64,000 nucleotides of DNA from Cepaea nemoralis (GCA_014155875.1 JACEFZ010021371.1:320501-384500); one strand, 5' to 3'; counted from the stretch's first letter, positions 1-57,179 are shown. The notes: a model not told the origin generated them from the letters alone. Numbers and translations are program-made.

Positions 1-1340
1 AAATACCAAAATTTAAAAAAAGAGATAAGTGCAAAAAATAACAAACAAGCCAAAAACTTCTCCTAACTTGGTCAGATAATAACAGACATTGGCAGATGTG
101 AAAATTAGAAAGATAATTAGAATGGCCACAACATGTAAAATATTCTAACACAAACCAAATTATTTCATGGCTTAAAAATAAGAGTAATCAAGTGCTGTGT
201 AAACACTGCATTATCACACAGTGAGAAAGAAATGGATTATACACAAGCAGTTGAAAGAAAGAATTAACATGCCTCCAGCAGAGGCAAGAAAATTTTTTGC
301 TAGTTTCTAGTTATCAAAGGAGCAATGGACAGAACAGCAATTCTCCCAAAACAGAGGCGCTGGTGTGGTCCTAGAGGATGGCTTTGCTGTAGTTGGAACA
401 CAGGAAAGGTTGAAACTGAGACCTGTTCAAGGTTTACTATCTTAATCAGTAATGTGAATCATCCCCCTATGTACACAAACTGTCATCGAACCAAACAACC
501 ATCAAATCACTGATCACTCTCACTGTCAGCAATCACTCACCAACATCATCATAACATCAACAGAGGAATGCAAGAAATTTAAACAATTCTGTGTAACTTT
601 ATCTTATAGATTTTTATTACACAAATTCTAACTGTATGTGTATGTGCTAGTGTTTGTGCATAGAATATATGCTGATCACAGTTGGTGGGGGATATTACAT
701 ATAATTTCCAGAAAGGGAGTTATCGAGGAGGTGACCTGCCCTATCCAGTAGCCTCATCATAACTTGTCTCTAGGACATCAAAACATTCTTTTCCTCTTTG
801 GGTATACCAAGTTGAGCTCAGAGTAAACTGTATAACAGTGAACCATTTATAGGTTGTTTCCTTCAATGATAGTATAACTTGAAAATCCTTCTTTGGAACC
901 CACAGGGAAAAAGAAATAAAGGGAGACTTAAAAACACATGATGGAGAGAATTAGGGGCAGATTTATAATATGAGGAGAGCATGGAGAGAGCAACAGAATA
1001 GATAGGAAGGTTTGGAGTGAGTTGGTTGAGGGCGCTCTATTGGGCGATACAAGCCTACAGAAGATACAACAGAAGAAGAAAGCAACATTGAGCTGTAGAG
1101 TAACCTAAGCTTGCCTTGCATAAGTCTACCCCGGGCGTGGTTGCATGTCTATGTCAGCATTTGCTGTCTTCCAATCTATTTGAAAAGCCACCAAACAATA
1201 GGATATCTGACAGGCTACTTTAATTCCTGGACTGGAACCACCCACTAAAACTTAAATGTTCCTCAAAATAATTTTGGCTGAGTTCATCTCAGGCTCTTCA
1301 GGTTCTTAATCTTGTTCACAATCCTTATTTTAAAAAAAAT
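1..1340. other. No recognisable gene or element
   Basis: AT-rich non-coding sequence. Only short chance ORFs are present. A minus-strand acceptor-like site near 827 followed by a short open stretch was considered as a terminal SASS6 exon, but it is not supported by similarity. Confidence 0.5.
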
Positions 1341-1353
1341 ATGTTACACCCTG

Positions 1354-1603
1354 CCGGCTGCCTGGCCGAGGGGTTAGCAGCTTTCTCCGTTAATCCCGAA
1401 TACTCTCGTAGTCAACTGAGTGGACGAGAATTATAAGTGGTTCGAGTCACGCTAGTGACTTATGAGAGTATGCAGCCGGTCGCTCAGAAAGTCGTGGCGT
1501 GCTGATCAGCGTAATCTAGCCTAGGAATCAACATACAGCTGAAAGATGCTGATGTTGACTGCAATATCCTGAAACAGGATGGAAACGCGGAAAAAAAAAA
1601 AAA
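1354..1603 (+). mobile_element. tRNA-derived SINE (SINE-1), complete copy with TSD
   Basis: The head reads like a tRNA gene, with a box A-like TGGCCGAGGGGTTAGCAG and a box B-like GGTTCGAGTCAC. The body ends with CAGCTGAAAGATGCTGATGT and then an A-run. An exact 13-bp direct repeat (ATGTTACACCCTG) flanks it at 1341-1353 and 1604-1616, which is a target-site duplication. The same tail occurs in the copy at 10248-10486. It is a Pol III retroposon and needs a LINE for mobility. Confidence 0.88.
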
Positions 1604-1616
1604 ATGTTACACCCTG

Positions 1617-1919
1617 GAAAGCTGGCCTAAACTAGTTCTATCTTGAATATAAATGTGACCAGGTCAGATTGACCAGCTACAAATGTCAGACTACCAATAC
1701 CTGTTCATGTTCCTTGTGGACAAGAACGAATAAACAAACGAACGAAAGAAACTTTTATTTTCAAAGGATAACAAATTGGGCATGCAGGCCCGTCTTACAT
1801 TCGGCCCTTCCAATCACCCATCTTTCATTCATCAATAGTGCATGGTACATTCACATAGGAAAAGACATTGTCAAATGAATGTTGTAAACATAAATAATGC
1901 ATATTACCATGTTATGAGA
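1617..1919. other. No recognisable feature
   Basis: Unique-looking AT-rich sequence between the SINE and the CA-rich tract. I see no gene in it. Confidence 0.5.
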
Positions 1920-2535
1920 TACACCCGCCACCCACACACCCCCAGGCACACATACAGGCCCCACCCACCCACATCCCCACCCACATATCCTCAATCACCA
2001 CTCACACACCCCCAACCACCCAGCCAAACACACATCCCCTACCCACACACATCTCTCTGCCAACCCACACATCCTGCACCTACCCACACATCCCACAATC
2101 CCCAACCTATACAATTCCCCCCCCCCCCCCACATACATCTCCCACCAATCCCCCAACCTATACGCGGTCACCCATCCACACACACCCCAATCACCAATCC
2201 CCAACCACACATCCCTTAACAACACATCCCCCACCCACAAACACAACCCAACCCATACACACACAACCCAAACCACACATCTCCCCAACCATACACACAC
2301 TCCACACACACACATCTCCCCATCCACCCACACATACATCAACCATGCATCCCCCACCCACACACATCCTCCTGCCAACCCACACACATCTCACAATCCC
2401 CCACCCAAAAAATCTTCCCCCATCCACCCACACATCCCGCACCCACACAGACATCTCCCACCAATTCCCAAACTACACACAGTCACCTACCCACATCCCC
2501 CCCAATCACCCATCCCACAACCACACATCTCTCAA
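1920..2535. repeat. Degenerate CA/CCCA-rich low-complexity tract
   Basis: Irregular repetition of CACCCACACAC, CATCCCCCACC and CAACC words on the plus strand with almost no G. Long ORFs on either strand here (His/Pro/Thr-rich on plus, Gly/Val/Trp/Cys-rich on minus) come from composition and are not genes. The tract resumes at 3215-3320, so the piggyBac derivative between the two parts inserted into it. Confidence 0.85.
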
Positions 2536-3210
2536 CCCTTTACAAGGCAGAACGGCCATTTCCGTCTGATACCGTTTAGGGCTGATACTATTATGCATTG
2601 TAAAAATGCGATCTCTCGGCTTTCCGATACTTCCGATGGCTATTTTCGCTTTCGCCGATAGCTTGACAACGTGGCTGCCATTTGTATAGTGCCTACTATG
2701 AATTTGAACGGACTTTTATGGACTTTTTTTGATAGTTTTCAGGGTTTTTACGCTATTTTTCAAAACGGATCTCGGTGATTCTTCAAGTGATAGCCGAGAT
2801 TTCGCTCTGTTCAGTTTAAGTGACATTAAAGGGCACGATGTTGACTATTAATCGGAGCTAGATATCAGTGCAAAGCGTTACTTTGCATTAGCAGTCTGAG
2901 TCGGACTTTAAAGAAAGTGATTATGATTCTGAAAATGTGTTTGTAAATTGCCGTATAGGTGACGGAAAATCACAAACAACATGCCGTATTTCGTAAATAT
3001 TTGTGTTCATATATGGATTACCGACAACAATCACGTGAGTAACATATTCTGCATGCTTTTCCCTTCATTCTGTTGTTTATTTAACTAAAATCGGTTGATT
3101 AACACCTTATTTGTGATGATTTTACTAACGCGACCCGAAATTTTACATAACCTGAAAAAATCTTGCCCGTTCAGGGCTAAAAAACGGACAAGCGTCTGCC
3201 CTGTAAAGGG
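2536..3210 (+). mobile_element. Non-autonomous piggyBac derivative (MITE-like)
   Basis: The ends are inverted repeats beginning CCCTTTACA.GGCAGA, followed on the right by the TTAA target at 3211-3214; the left target is mutated to TCAA. The first ~400 bp resemble the 5' end of the piggyBac at 26446, including the start of its transposase ORF (the region encoding SSSDSGDF-like residues). The last ~270 bp resemble its 3' end. The central transposase is deleted, so this copy could only have moved with a transposase supplied elsewhere. Confidence 0.85.
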
Positions 3211-3214
3211 TTAA

Positions 3215-3320
3215 CACATTCCCCCACCCACACACACACACATCTCCCGATCCCACCCACACAATCCCCACCCACACAACCACAAATCCCACCCAAACAC
3301 ATACCCACCCACACAGAAGT
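3215..3320. repeat. CA/CCCA-rich tract, right part
   Basis: Same CACCCACACA-type composition as 1920-2535, continuing after the piggyBac derivative. Confidence 0.8.
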
Positions 3321-3466
3321 CTAGCTCAGGTAGCCAATGATTATATCGTTAACTATGCCGTCCACTGGGTGTTTTAATTTCATGAACACAAACGCAACGC
3401 ATCTTCCCACTGACATCTTTTTATGGCAGAATTTAAATTCCCAAAGAACACAGAAGACCCAATTAC

Positions 3467-3566
3467 CTGCTGCAAGTGGCCACCCAAAGCTGTTGATACT
3501 GTTGCTCGAGGCAGTGTCTGCAGTCTCATACTCTCCTGTGGCACAGCAGATCCATGACTAGAAGTG
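3467..3566 (-). CDS. Candidate 3' exon of SASS6 (tail region), uncertain
   Basis: On the minus strand an acceptor-like CTACAG precedes 100 nt that are open in one frame (SSHGSAVPQESMRLQTL, then PRATVSTALGGHLQQ) and end at a CAG|gtaatt donor. The Ser/Pro/Gln-rich content would suit the disordered SAS-6 tail, and the position, 3.7 kb downstream of the last sure exon, is reasonable. However, the open frame needs an incoming phase-2 junction, whereas the exon at 7287-7405 ends in phase 0. Either another exon intervenes or this is a chance stretch. Confidence 0.25.
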
Positions 3567-3749
3567 CTGTAGTTGTGCTATATATGAACAACAGATCAAA
3601 TGATAAACCTATTCACTCAAATTCACATTCAATAAAGGAGTTTTACTTAGATTAAAACGTAATACACTTTAGGCAATCCTTAGTGATCCTACACAAACAT
3701 CTCTAAGGTGATGTGCTTCATCCCACATGTCCATCCTCAAGTACTTCTC

Positions 3750-3751
<2 letters not shown>

Positions 3752-3781
<30 letters not shown>
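3752..3781. repeat. (TA)n microsatellite
   Basis: Uninterrupted TA dinucleotides directly abutting the 3' end of a LINE-B fragment. Confidence 0.95.
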
Positions 3782-3786
<5 letters not shown>

Positions 3787-4058
3787 CATCGTCATTGGCA
3801 CCTTGCCGTCTTGACAGATGATAGTTTTTGCTTTAAAAAGGCATAATAACTTTTACCCATGGTGGTAGCGAATGTGACTGATAAAGCCAATTTGCGCTGT
3901 AAATATCCGTTCACAGTGGGTGCATGTGAACACATGGTCATTTCCATCATCATGCACCATCTTACGTCTCACACGCTCGGTGTGTGACTTATCTGCAATT
4001 CTCCTTTGTCTTTATTCCATTTCTGATCTTTGCCCTCCATGCAACATGTTCAGCAGCG
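3781..4058 (-). mobile_element. LINE-B 3'-end fragment (5'-truncated)
   Basis: The minus strand matches the last ~270 bp of the LINE-B copies at 48902-52964 and 59641-63454. It carries the C-terminal zinc-finger segment (DHVFTCTHCERIFTAQIGF, then SHIRYHHG) and the 3' UTR with TGTCAAGA.GGCAAGGTGCCAATGA. Here the C-x2-C pair and the two histidines are all present. It is flanked on both sides by (TA)n. Confidence 0.85.
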
Positions 4059-4059
4059 T

Positions 4060-4066
4060 GTATAAA

Positions 4067-4147
<81 letters not shown>
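4060..4147. repeat. (TA)n microsatellite
   Basis: About 85 bp of TA repeats, with one slip near the start. Confidence 0.95.
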
Positions 4148-4154
<7 letters not shown>

Positions 4155-4166
4155 ATAAATTTATAA

Positions 4167-4310
4167 CCCCGGGATGGTTAACCCGGTCAACAAATGCCCA
4201 CAGAAGTCAGATGTGTCGGCCTAACGGCGCAAGAACACAGCTTTGCTATAACAGGCACAACGCAATCACATCCGGAAAAAAAAAACTCTAGATGAACACA
4301 GAAGAAGAAG
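4167..4310 (+). mobile_element. SINE-2 copy (~145-bp, GAA-tailed) with 14-bp TSD
   Basis: Begins CCCCGGGATGGTTAACCCGG and ends GATGAACACAGAAGAAGAAG. The same sequence occurs at 6136-6282, 29958-30091 (minus) and 49346-49492 (minus). An exact direct repeat AAATAAATTTATAA flanks it at 4153-4166 and 4311-4324, showing retroposition. I see no clear Pol III boxes, so its promoter origin is unknown. Confidence 0.88.
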
Positions 4311-4396
4311 AAATAAATTTATAAAAGATTTAGAAATGGTTTAATTAATGTTAAGACAATGCCTGGTGCTGACTGTAATAGCGATCATGTACCACT

Positions 4397-6710
4397 ATGT
4401 GGACAAATAAAAGTAAAATTAAAGAGAGGGAAAAAATGGTTAGGAACATGAGACTTAATAAAGAGGTTCTGAAAGTAGATAAAGAAATTCAAGAACAATA
4501 CAGAGTAACTGTGAAAAATAGGTACAATGCAATAGCTAAAATACAGAGCTTAAATGAACAACAGGAAATGTTAAGGGACTCCATTCATCAAACTAGCAAA
4601 GAAATATTACAGGAAAGAAGCCAAATAGCTAAGAAAAAATGGATGAATGAAGAAATCTTAATGCTAGTGGACAAAAGAAAACAGAGTAAAAATGACAAAC
4701 AAGAATATGCTAGATAAATAAAGAAATAAAAGATACATGTGGGAAGGCAAAAGAAAGTTGGTTAAACGAACAGTGTAAAACAATTTAATTAAATGCCATT
4801 AAAGATGCACAAAATATGCACAGACAAATCAGTGAGCTCACAGGAAGAAAAATAAGAATAAATACAGGGTGCTTTAAATCAAAAATAGGAAAGGTATTAT
4901 TGGAGGAAGGTGCTATAATGAAGAGGTGGAATGAGTATATATGATGGAAAAAGGGAAGAATTAACAGAAGAGGGTGACTTGGAAGGTCCACTTATTCTAA
5001 AAGAAGAAGTCGCTGACGCTATGAAACATATGAAGAAAGGAAAAATAGCTGGCCAGATGAAATCACAATAGAAGAATTAGAAGTATTGGGAGAATTTGGA
5101 GTAGATATATTAACCAAAATGTTGAATGATATTTACAGCAGTGGATATTTACCCAGTAATATGCTTAAATCTGTATTTATAGCTATACCAAAAATACCAG
5201 GAGGAATTGATTGTGAATATTTTCATACAATTAACCTCATTAACCATATCACTAAGCTTCTACTCAGAATCACTAATGAGAAAAACTGGAAAGAAAATAA
5301 AAATGGAAATTAGTGAAGAACAGTATGGATTTGTGGAGGGAAAGGGTACAAACAATGCAATTTATACATTATGGACACTAACAGAAAGGTCAATAGAGAC
5401 ATATATTTGTGCTTCATAGATTATACTAAGGCATTCGATACAGAAAAACATGATGAACTGATTAAAATGTTTGAAGATAGCATTGATGGGAAAGATTTAA
5501 GAATAATAAAGAATATTTACTGGAACCAAGTAGCAGCAATTAAAATGGGAAATAAAGAGGGTAGTTACGAACAGATAAAGCTACAAGTACGACAGGGGTG
5601 TGTCTTTTCACCAGATCTCTTCTCCCTATATAGCGAAGTAATAATGAGAGAGATCAAAGAGATGCCAGGAATACTAGTTGGATGTTATAATATAAATAAT
5701 ATACGCTATGCAGATGGCACAGTATTAGTGGCGGATAAATCAACAGACCTACAACAACTGTTGGACATTGTAGTAACAGAGAGTGCAAGGAAAGGACTCT
5801 CCTTGAATATCAAGAAAACAGTAACAATAATGATATAAAAGAAAACGGTGACACCAAAATGTGACATAGAATAGAAATAGAAGGAAAAATTCTTAACCAA
5901 GTGGATAATTTTAGATACCTAGGGGCATTTTTAACATCTGATGGAAGATGTACAACAGAGATTAAAAGCAGAATAGGGCAAGCAAAATCCGCATTTCAGA
6001 AAATGAAGAGTATCTTATGGAATAAGTCACAATCACTGAATGTAAGAGAGTGCTAAAATGCTATATAGAACCAGCTGATGCTATATCTAAAATCTATATC
6101 TATATCTAAAATGCTATATAGAACTATGTAAGAAACCGGGAAGGTTAACTCAGTCGACAAATGCCCGCAGAAGTCGGATGTGTCGGCCTTACGGTGCAAG
6201 AACACAGCTCTGCTGTAAACAGGCACAACACATTCACGTCCGAAAAAAAACTCAGGATGAACGCAGAAGAAGAAAAAGAAGAATGTAAAAAAGAGACCTG
6301 AAATGCAATGTAGAACCAGTTTTGCTGTATGGCAGTGAATCTTGGAATGTAAATGAACAAATTAAGAAGAAATTAGAAGCAACAGAGATGTAGTTCCTGA
6401 GACGAATGTTGCAAATTCCTTGGACTGCCAGAGTAACTAACAACGACTGCCTGAAACAGGCTAATGAAACTAGAACATTATATACAACAATATATGTCAT
6501 GTGATGAGAAGAGAGGCATTGGAGAACATCGTGACAACTGGAAAGATCGAGGGGAAGAGAGGCAGAGGCAGGCCAAGAGAAATGATGCTGGATGGATTGA
6601 GACGGTGGCATGGAGGAATATCAGCAGCAGAGTTGATCTAGAAAACCAAAGACCGAGATCTGTGGAGAACCATGAACGCCTACGCTAGCTGGCAGGGCAC
6701 TTGTTGATGA
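4397..6710 (+). pseudogene. Degenerate RTE-like LINE: reverse transcriptase to C-terminus
   Basis: Remnant of an APE-type non-LTR retrotransposon lacking most of its endonuclease. In order there is a Lys/Glu-rich linker (4397-4717), RT fingers (KIAGPDE-like at ~5045), palm motif A (FIDYTKAFDTEKHDEL at ~5415), motif B (VRQGCVFSPDLFSLYSE at ~5585) and motif C as YADG instead of YADD (~5705). The thumb and the C-terminal connection (LYGSESWN at ~6330, GRGRPREMML at ~6555, DRDLWRTMNAYASWQGT near 6650) follow. It has many stops and frameshifts and a SINE-2 at 6136-6282. The loss of the second catalytic Asp also shows it is inactive. It lies in the presumed 3' part of SASS6, antisense to it. Confidence 0.85.
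6136..6282 (+). mobile_element. SINE-2 copy nested in the LINE
   Basis: Same ~147-bp sequence as 4167-4310, ending in a GAAGAAGAAAAAGAAGAA tail. Imperfect direct repeats (ATGTAAGAAA and ATGTAAAAAA) flank it, and the LINE coding sequence continues after it, so it is younger than the LINE. Confidence 0.88.
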
Positions 6711-6715
6711 TGATG

Positions 6716-6738
6716 TTGTGTGTGTGTGTGTGTGTGCG
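6716..6738. repeat. (TG)n microsatellite
   Basis: TG repeat just after the LINE 3' end, followed by mixed TG/CG dinucleotides. Confidence 0.85.
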
Positions 6739-6769
6739 CGTGTGCGCATGTACATGCTCGCGCATTAGA

Positions 6770-6872
6770 AATGTTGCATATCCTTTGCAGGACATTGCAA
6801 ACAATCCCAGGTTGATTTTTTAAAGGTAATTTTATGTTCAATAATTTTACATTCAGTAGCTTTCTGAATGAG
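6770..6872 (-). mobile_element. SINE-1 3'-end remnant
   Basis: The minus strand resembles the SINE-1 tail (CATTCAGAAAG...CTACTGAATG, then CCTGCAAAGGATATGCAAC), much like the copies at 19595-19805 and 46440-46620. No tRNA head is left. Confidence 0.45.
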
Positions 6873-6974
6873 AAATAAATGTTTACGTCTAAATGGTATG
6901 TGTGGATCAGTACACAGGAAGCTGAAGCATGGTCATGTTAAACCTCTCCAACCACCCACCCACACGACACACAT

Positions 6975-7077
6975 ATATATCAACGACTGGCAAGAAAAGG
7001 TCCATCAGAGAGACGAATGGAGACGGATTGTATTTGCAGCAAAGAACCTCAATGGCTCGGAAAGCTGAAGAAGAAGA

Positions 7078-7078
<1 letters not shown>
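6975..7078 (+). mobile_element. LINE-D 3' terminus (strongly 5'-truncated)
   Basis: About 100 bp matching the 3' end of the LINE at 54545-55025. The last codons read INDWQEKVHQRDEWRRIV and AAKNLNGSE, followed by a GAAGAAGAAGA tail that runs into (TA)n. Confidence 0.8.

Positions 7079-7079
<1 letters not shown>

Positions 7080-7171
<92 letters not shown>
7080..7171. repeat. (TA)n microsatellite
   Basis: About 90 bp of TA repeats with a single TT slip, attached to the LINE-D tail. Confidence 0.95.
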
Positions 7172-7172
<1 letters not shown>

Positions 7173-7286
7173 TACATGAAAATATCAATCTCAGTATATC
7201 ATGACACTGATGTATGTGACATGGAGGTCTAAATGATGATACAATGATTTATCATCACTGGATGCTGTAGCTAGAAAACAACTTAC

Positions 7287-53584
<46,298 letters not shown>

Positions 53585-53642
53585 CTGTCAAGGAAACAGT
53601 AACAAATTAAACCCGTTCAGCATGAAAACAGTGACTGTTTGG

Positions 53643-53714
<72 letters not shown>
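53643..53714. repeat. (TA)n microsatellite
   Basis: About 70 bp of pure TA, 60 bp upstream of the SASS6 acceptor at 53585. Confidence 0.95.
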
Positions 53715-53717
<3 letters not shown>

Positions 53718-54020
53718 GGGGTGGCTGGGTAGGGGTATCCCCTATCAAAGGAGAGGTAAGGTGCCTCCTTCCCTCCGCTAGCCTATGGGACAGCTTTGGA
53801 CAAGGTGGAGTATCCGTTTAGCCAGCATGGTCACTGCTAGGAAGGAAAACAATGGCAAGCTACCTTCTTTACAGATGCCAAGAATATCATGTACTGCAAT
53901 CTCATCGATAATCAGAGAAATGGCATAAATGGGTGCTCCATAGGAGCAATCTCGCCCGCTAGGTGTAGTCATGTGCACCAGGCACAACAGGCACCAGGCA
54001 ACAACAGCGAGGAGTAGCAA
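53715..54020 (+). mobile_element. Possible SINE/LINE-tail repeat
   Basis: Contains GGGGTATCCCCTATCAAAGG, also present near 21977, and AGGAAGGAAAACAATGGCAA + GCTACCTT. This resembles the conserved middle part of many invertebrate SINEs. No boxes or TSD were found, so the class is a guess. Confidence 0.4.
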
Positions 54021-54039
54021 TTATAATGGATACAGGGAG

Positions 54040-54540
54040 ATCAAAATCGATCAAAGGATATTGGACTGTATCAGACAGTGTTACTGGTGAAGTTGAGTGG
54101 AAGATCTTTTGATGTCAACGTCATACATGTTGCAATGGGAACGATGCATGCTCTTAAAAATCTAATTTTTGTAGTTCTATCTGTCCCACTCCATAATTTA
54201 TTAAGTTGTTTTAGTCTTTGAAGAGCAATTGATAGTCGTCATTTAATTTCTTTAATTGTATCACCATTGTTGGTAATCATTGATTACCAACAATGGTGAC
54301 ACAATTAAAGAAAATTTTCCACCACCTCCAATCTTTCCTCATTAACATAAATTTATTTCTCCATAGTAGTTTTCTCTGTATGCATTATCTTTGTTTTTGC
54401 TATGTTAAGATATAAGTTGTGATTTTCACTATTCAATTGATTCAATAAATGGATCATTCAATTACAACCCTTTCTGACATCTGATTTTATTTTTGAATAA
54501 ATGGATCAATCTGTCAAAACACAGATGATGTCTGTTACAC
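54040..54540 (-). pseudogene. LINE RT thumb-region remnant with internal palindrome
   Basis: On minus: NLYLNIAKTKIMHTEKTTME, VNEERLEVVENFL, then NGDTIKEIK and LSIALQRLKQLNKLWSGTDR, TTKIRFLRACIVPIAT. Between ENFL and the NGDTIKEI segment the reading is broken by an inverted duplication (54247-54313). Confidence 0.75.
54247..54313. repeat. 67-bp near-perfect palindrome
   Basis: 33-bp arms (TTTCTTTAATTGTATCACCA... and its complement ...TGGTGACACAATTAAAGAAA) with one mismatch and a 1-bp spacer. The left arm is the normal LINE coding sequence. Confidence 0.95.
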
Positions 54541-54544
54541 ATAC

Positions 54545-55025
54545 ATTTGTTCTTCTTCTTCAGCGTTCTGAGCCATTGAGGTTCTTTGCTGCAGATACAA
54601 TCGGTCTCCATTCGTCTCTCTGGTTGACCCTCTCTTGTCAGTCATTGATTCCAAGTGCTTGTAGGTCTGTATATATATTATCTCTCCACCGTCTTCTTGG
54701 TCTATCTCGGGGTCTACGGTCATTTATTTCCTGAGTGTAAGCAAGTTTTGTTTCCCTATTATCTTCCATTCTTTCTATATGCCCCAGCCATTGTAGTCTA
54801 TTAGCCTTCATGATACCAGTGATTAGCGGTGACTTAAACAGATCATAAATGTCTTTGTTACTTCTTCTTTTCCACTCTCCACTTTGCGTATCCCTAATGG
54901 GTCCAAAGATGTGTCTTAAAATTTTGTTCTCAAATGTTTGTAACAAGGCTTCGTCTTCTTTCGTTGTACTCCAGGTTTCAGAGCCATACAGCACAACTGG
55001 TCTGATCAGCATATATCCTAAAATT
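54545..55025 (-). pseudogene. LINE-D 3'-half remnant
   Basis: One frame of 124 codons from LIRPVVLYGSETWSTTKEDE through LLQTFENKILRHIFGPIRDT, LQWLGHIERMEDNRETKLAY and RPRDRPRRRWRDNIYTDLQA to LGIND stop, then the 3' end with QRDEWRPIV..AAKNLNGSE and a GAAGAAGAA tail. These are the post-RT regions of an RTE-like LINE, 5'-truncated. The same 3' end occurs at 6975-7078. Confidence 0.85.
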
Positions 55026-55174
55026 GGTGTAATGGGGGAACAGTGAAGGTGATTACCAGTAATGGCAAGATGTGGTCCTATTTATTGTCTTTAAAGTTAT
55101 AACATGGAAAAACTGTAAGAAGGGCTACTAAATAAAACACAGGTTTAAAAATTAAATACTAGTAGCTTCTTTGA

Positions 55175-55330
55175 TCTGTGGTGATGTAGTGGTTAGTACT
55201 CTTGCCTACCAATGCAGTAGTCCTGGTCTGAATAACCAGGAGTGGCAAGGCTGCATTTGCATTTAGGGTGAATATCATTGTTAATAATCTGTGAAAGAGG
55301 CTGTGAAATTGGGCAGATATTAAAGTCCAT
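55175..55330 (+). mobile_element. tRNA-derived SINE head, partial
   Basis: GGTGATGTAGTGGTTAGTAC + TCTTGCCTACCAATGCAG looks like a box A region and anticodon arm. Box B is degenerate (GGTCTGAATAACC). Confidence 0.5.
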
Positions 55331-55564
55331 GTAAATGAGCCTTATTTGGGACTGCACAAGAAAACTGTAAACATCTGAACATGTATATAGGTCTGAATGT
55401 TTTTGTGGAAGGGGTACAGGTGAATGAAAACAAGCCAATTTTGTATGCCACATGCCACGACTCTTTTGTCTTTTGAATATGAGGTGCTACGACATGTTTA
55501 TTGATTGCTCGAAGTTGGATAGTGTCATTTGTTATAATGCTTGAGTTTGCCAGTACAACCGATA

Positions 55565-55832
55565 AACTAGCCAAGTTTGTCAGTGGCCATAGCAGAATAA
55601 CACTAGTTTGTCAGTGGCCATAGCAGAATAACACTAGTTTGTCAGTGGCCACAGCAGAATAACACTAGTTTGTCAGTGGCCATAGCAGAATAACACTAGT
55701 TTGTCAGTGGCCATAGCAGAATAACACTAGTTTGTCAGTGGCCATAGCAGAATAACACTAGTTTGTCAGTGGCCATAGCAGAATAACACTAGTTTGTCAG
55801 TGGCCATAGCAGAATAACACTAGTTTGTCAGT
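55565..55832. repeat. 31-bp tandem repeat, ~8.5 copies
   Basis: Unit CTAGTTTGTCAGTGGCCATA + GCAGAATAACA. Copies are almost identical, one with CCACAGC, indicating recent expansion. Confidence 0.97.
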
Positions 55833-55834
55833 GT

Positions 55835-56555
55835 GTTGACTGTTTTACTTCTAGCCCAACAGCATTGTTATTAATTTAGTGTTACGTTTTCACAGGAAGG
55901 GATTGATGCTGTTTATGATTGAGAGTAATTGGCAGCAGAATCATTTTGTATTCCAGATGTGTCAGTCATTGTCACATATCGAAAGCATGTCAAGAACTTA
56001 ATTATATCTTTCTTGTGTCTGGTGTGACCTTTTGTACCATACCTGTCTGTTGTGATGTGTATCAACCAATAAAGTCACATTACAGCAGGTCAACTCATGT
56101 TATCTATATACATATAGTTGTATGGGTTTTGTTTAAAGTAATGAGCTGTTATATGTGCCGAATATGATTCCCTGACACAGTCAAAGCTTCAGACATTAAC
56201 AGCATGTGTACAGGGTTTATTTTACTGTAATAATAGGTGACTCTGCCTTTTCCAAATATCAAGGACAGTATGAAAGGCAATGGTGTTATGGTTGAAGCTT
56301 TGACACCAATTTAAGTAAGATATGAGACTTCTTTTGTCTTTCAGTATAAGAATGCTGGCCTTCTCAGCCTCATGTTATATTTGATAAGCTAAAATATAGT
56401 TTATTTCATTGCGGCTGGTAAGGCCAGAAGGAATTCTCATATGTAACAATATCAGAAACATTGGTTTAAACAAAGCAATATTATTAGGTTTTTAACAAAA
56501 TTACTACCTCATCAAGTGACCGTTATTTATGTTTCAGATGATTTAACATTATGAA
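55835..56555. other. No recognisable feature
   Basis: AT-rich sequence upstream of the known SASS6 exons. No N-terminal SAS-6 exon recognised. Confidence 0.45.
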
Positions 56556-56559
56556 ATGT

Positions 56560-57170
56560 AATGGGTGTCGATGACACCCTGGTAGTTATAGACCAGGTCG
56601 GCAGACATGGGCAAATGCAGGAACTTTGCTTATGATGTGTGGCAATCGACCTACTTAATGATGCCTACAACAATGTTCAACCTACTCAAGGATGCCTACA
56701 ACAATGTAAACTACACTGTGTTATTGAGGAGTGTAGCGGGCTGTGGACTGAACCACTGGCTAGTGAAAAGGATAGCAACAAGTCTTGATGAAGAGATCAG
56801 CCACATTATGCCTAGGAACATGGATAGCTGAACCTGTACATGTAAGCTCAGCACATGCCACAGAGCTCTCCATTTTGCCAATGTTCTTTAATATATAGAC
56901 AACAAGCCTCAATTCAGTACACAGGACCAGGGCAGATTCATATTTAGGGTGATGATTTTGTCATTTGTAGGACTGGCTCAGGCAAGAAATGATGAGACCA
57001 GCTCAAAAGTGAGTGTTGACAAAGCTGGTGATGTTATGAGCATGGTTGTACATGGGTTCGATGCCTGGGTTCATCACTTGCCACAAGTGAATGAAAGATT
57101 TACCACCTATTCTTCCTTCCTCTCAGGTCTACAAAAAGTGATGTTGCTATTCCTCATGCACCCATAGCAG
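56560..57170 (+). pseudogene. LINE-A-related RT remnant
   Basis: Plus strand: SYRPGRQTWANAGT near 56592, LLKDAYNNVNYTVLLRSVAG, CGLNHWLVKRIATSL (compare LINE-A DLEDAYNRVRYDILKAALME and NPWLVNWIAAVL), then ILPMFFNI and RTGSG..ETSSKVSVDKAGD. Several stops; a diverged relative. Confidence 0.7.
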
Positions 57171-57179
57171 GAAACTGCT

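Noticed and set aside
740..827. Terminal SASS6 exon (minus, acceptor TTATACAG, open to a TAG after SYDEATG)
   Set aside because: Only 30 codons, no similarity to SAS-6 tails that I can see, and no phase link to a known exon.
1842..2569. His/Pro/Thr-rich and Trp/Val/Cys-rich ORFs
   Set aside because: They come from the degenerate CA-rich tract and lack start context, domains or conservation.
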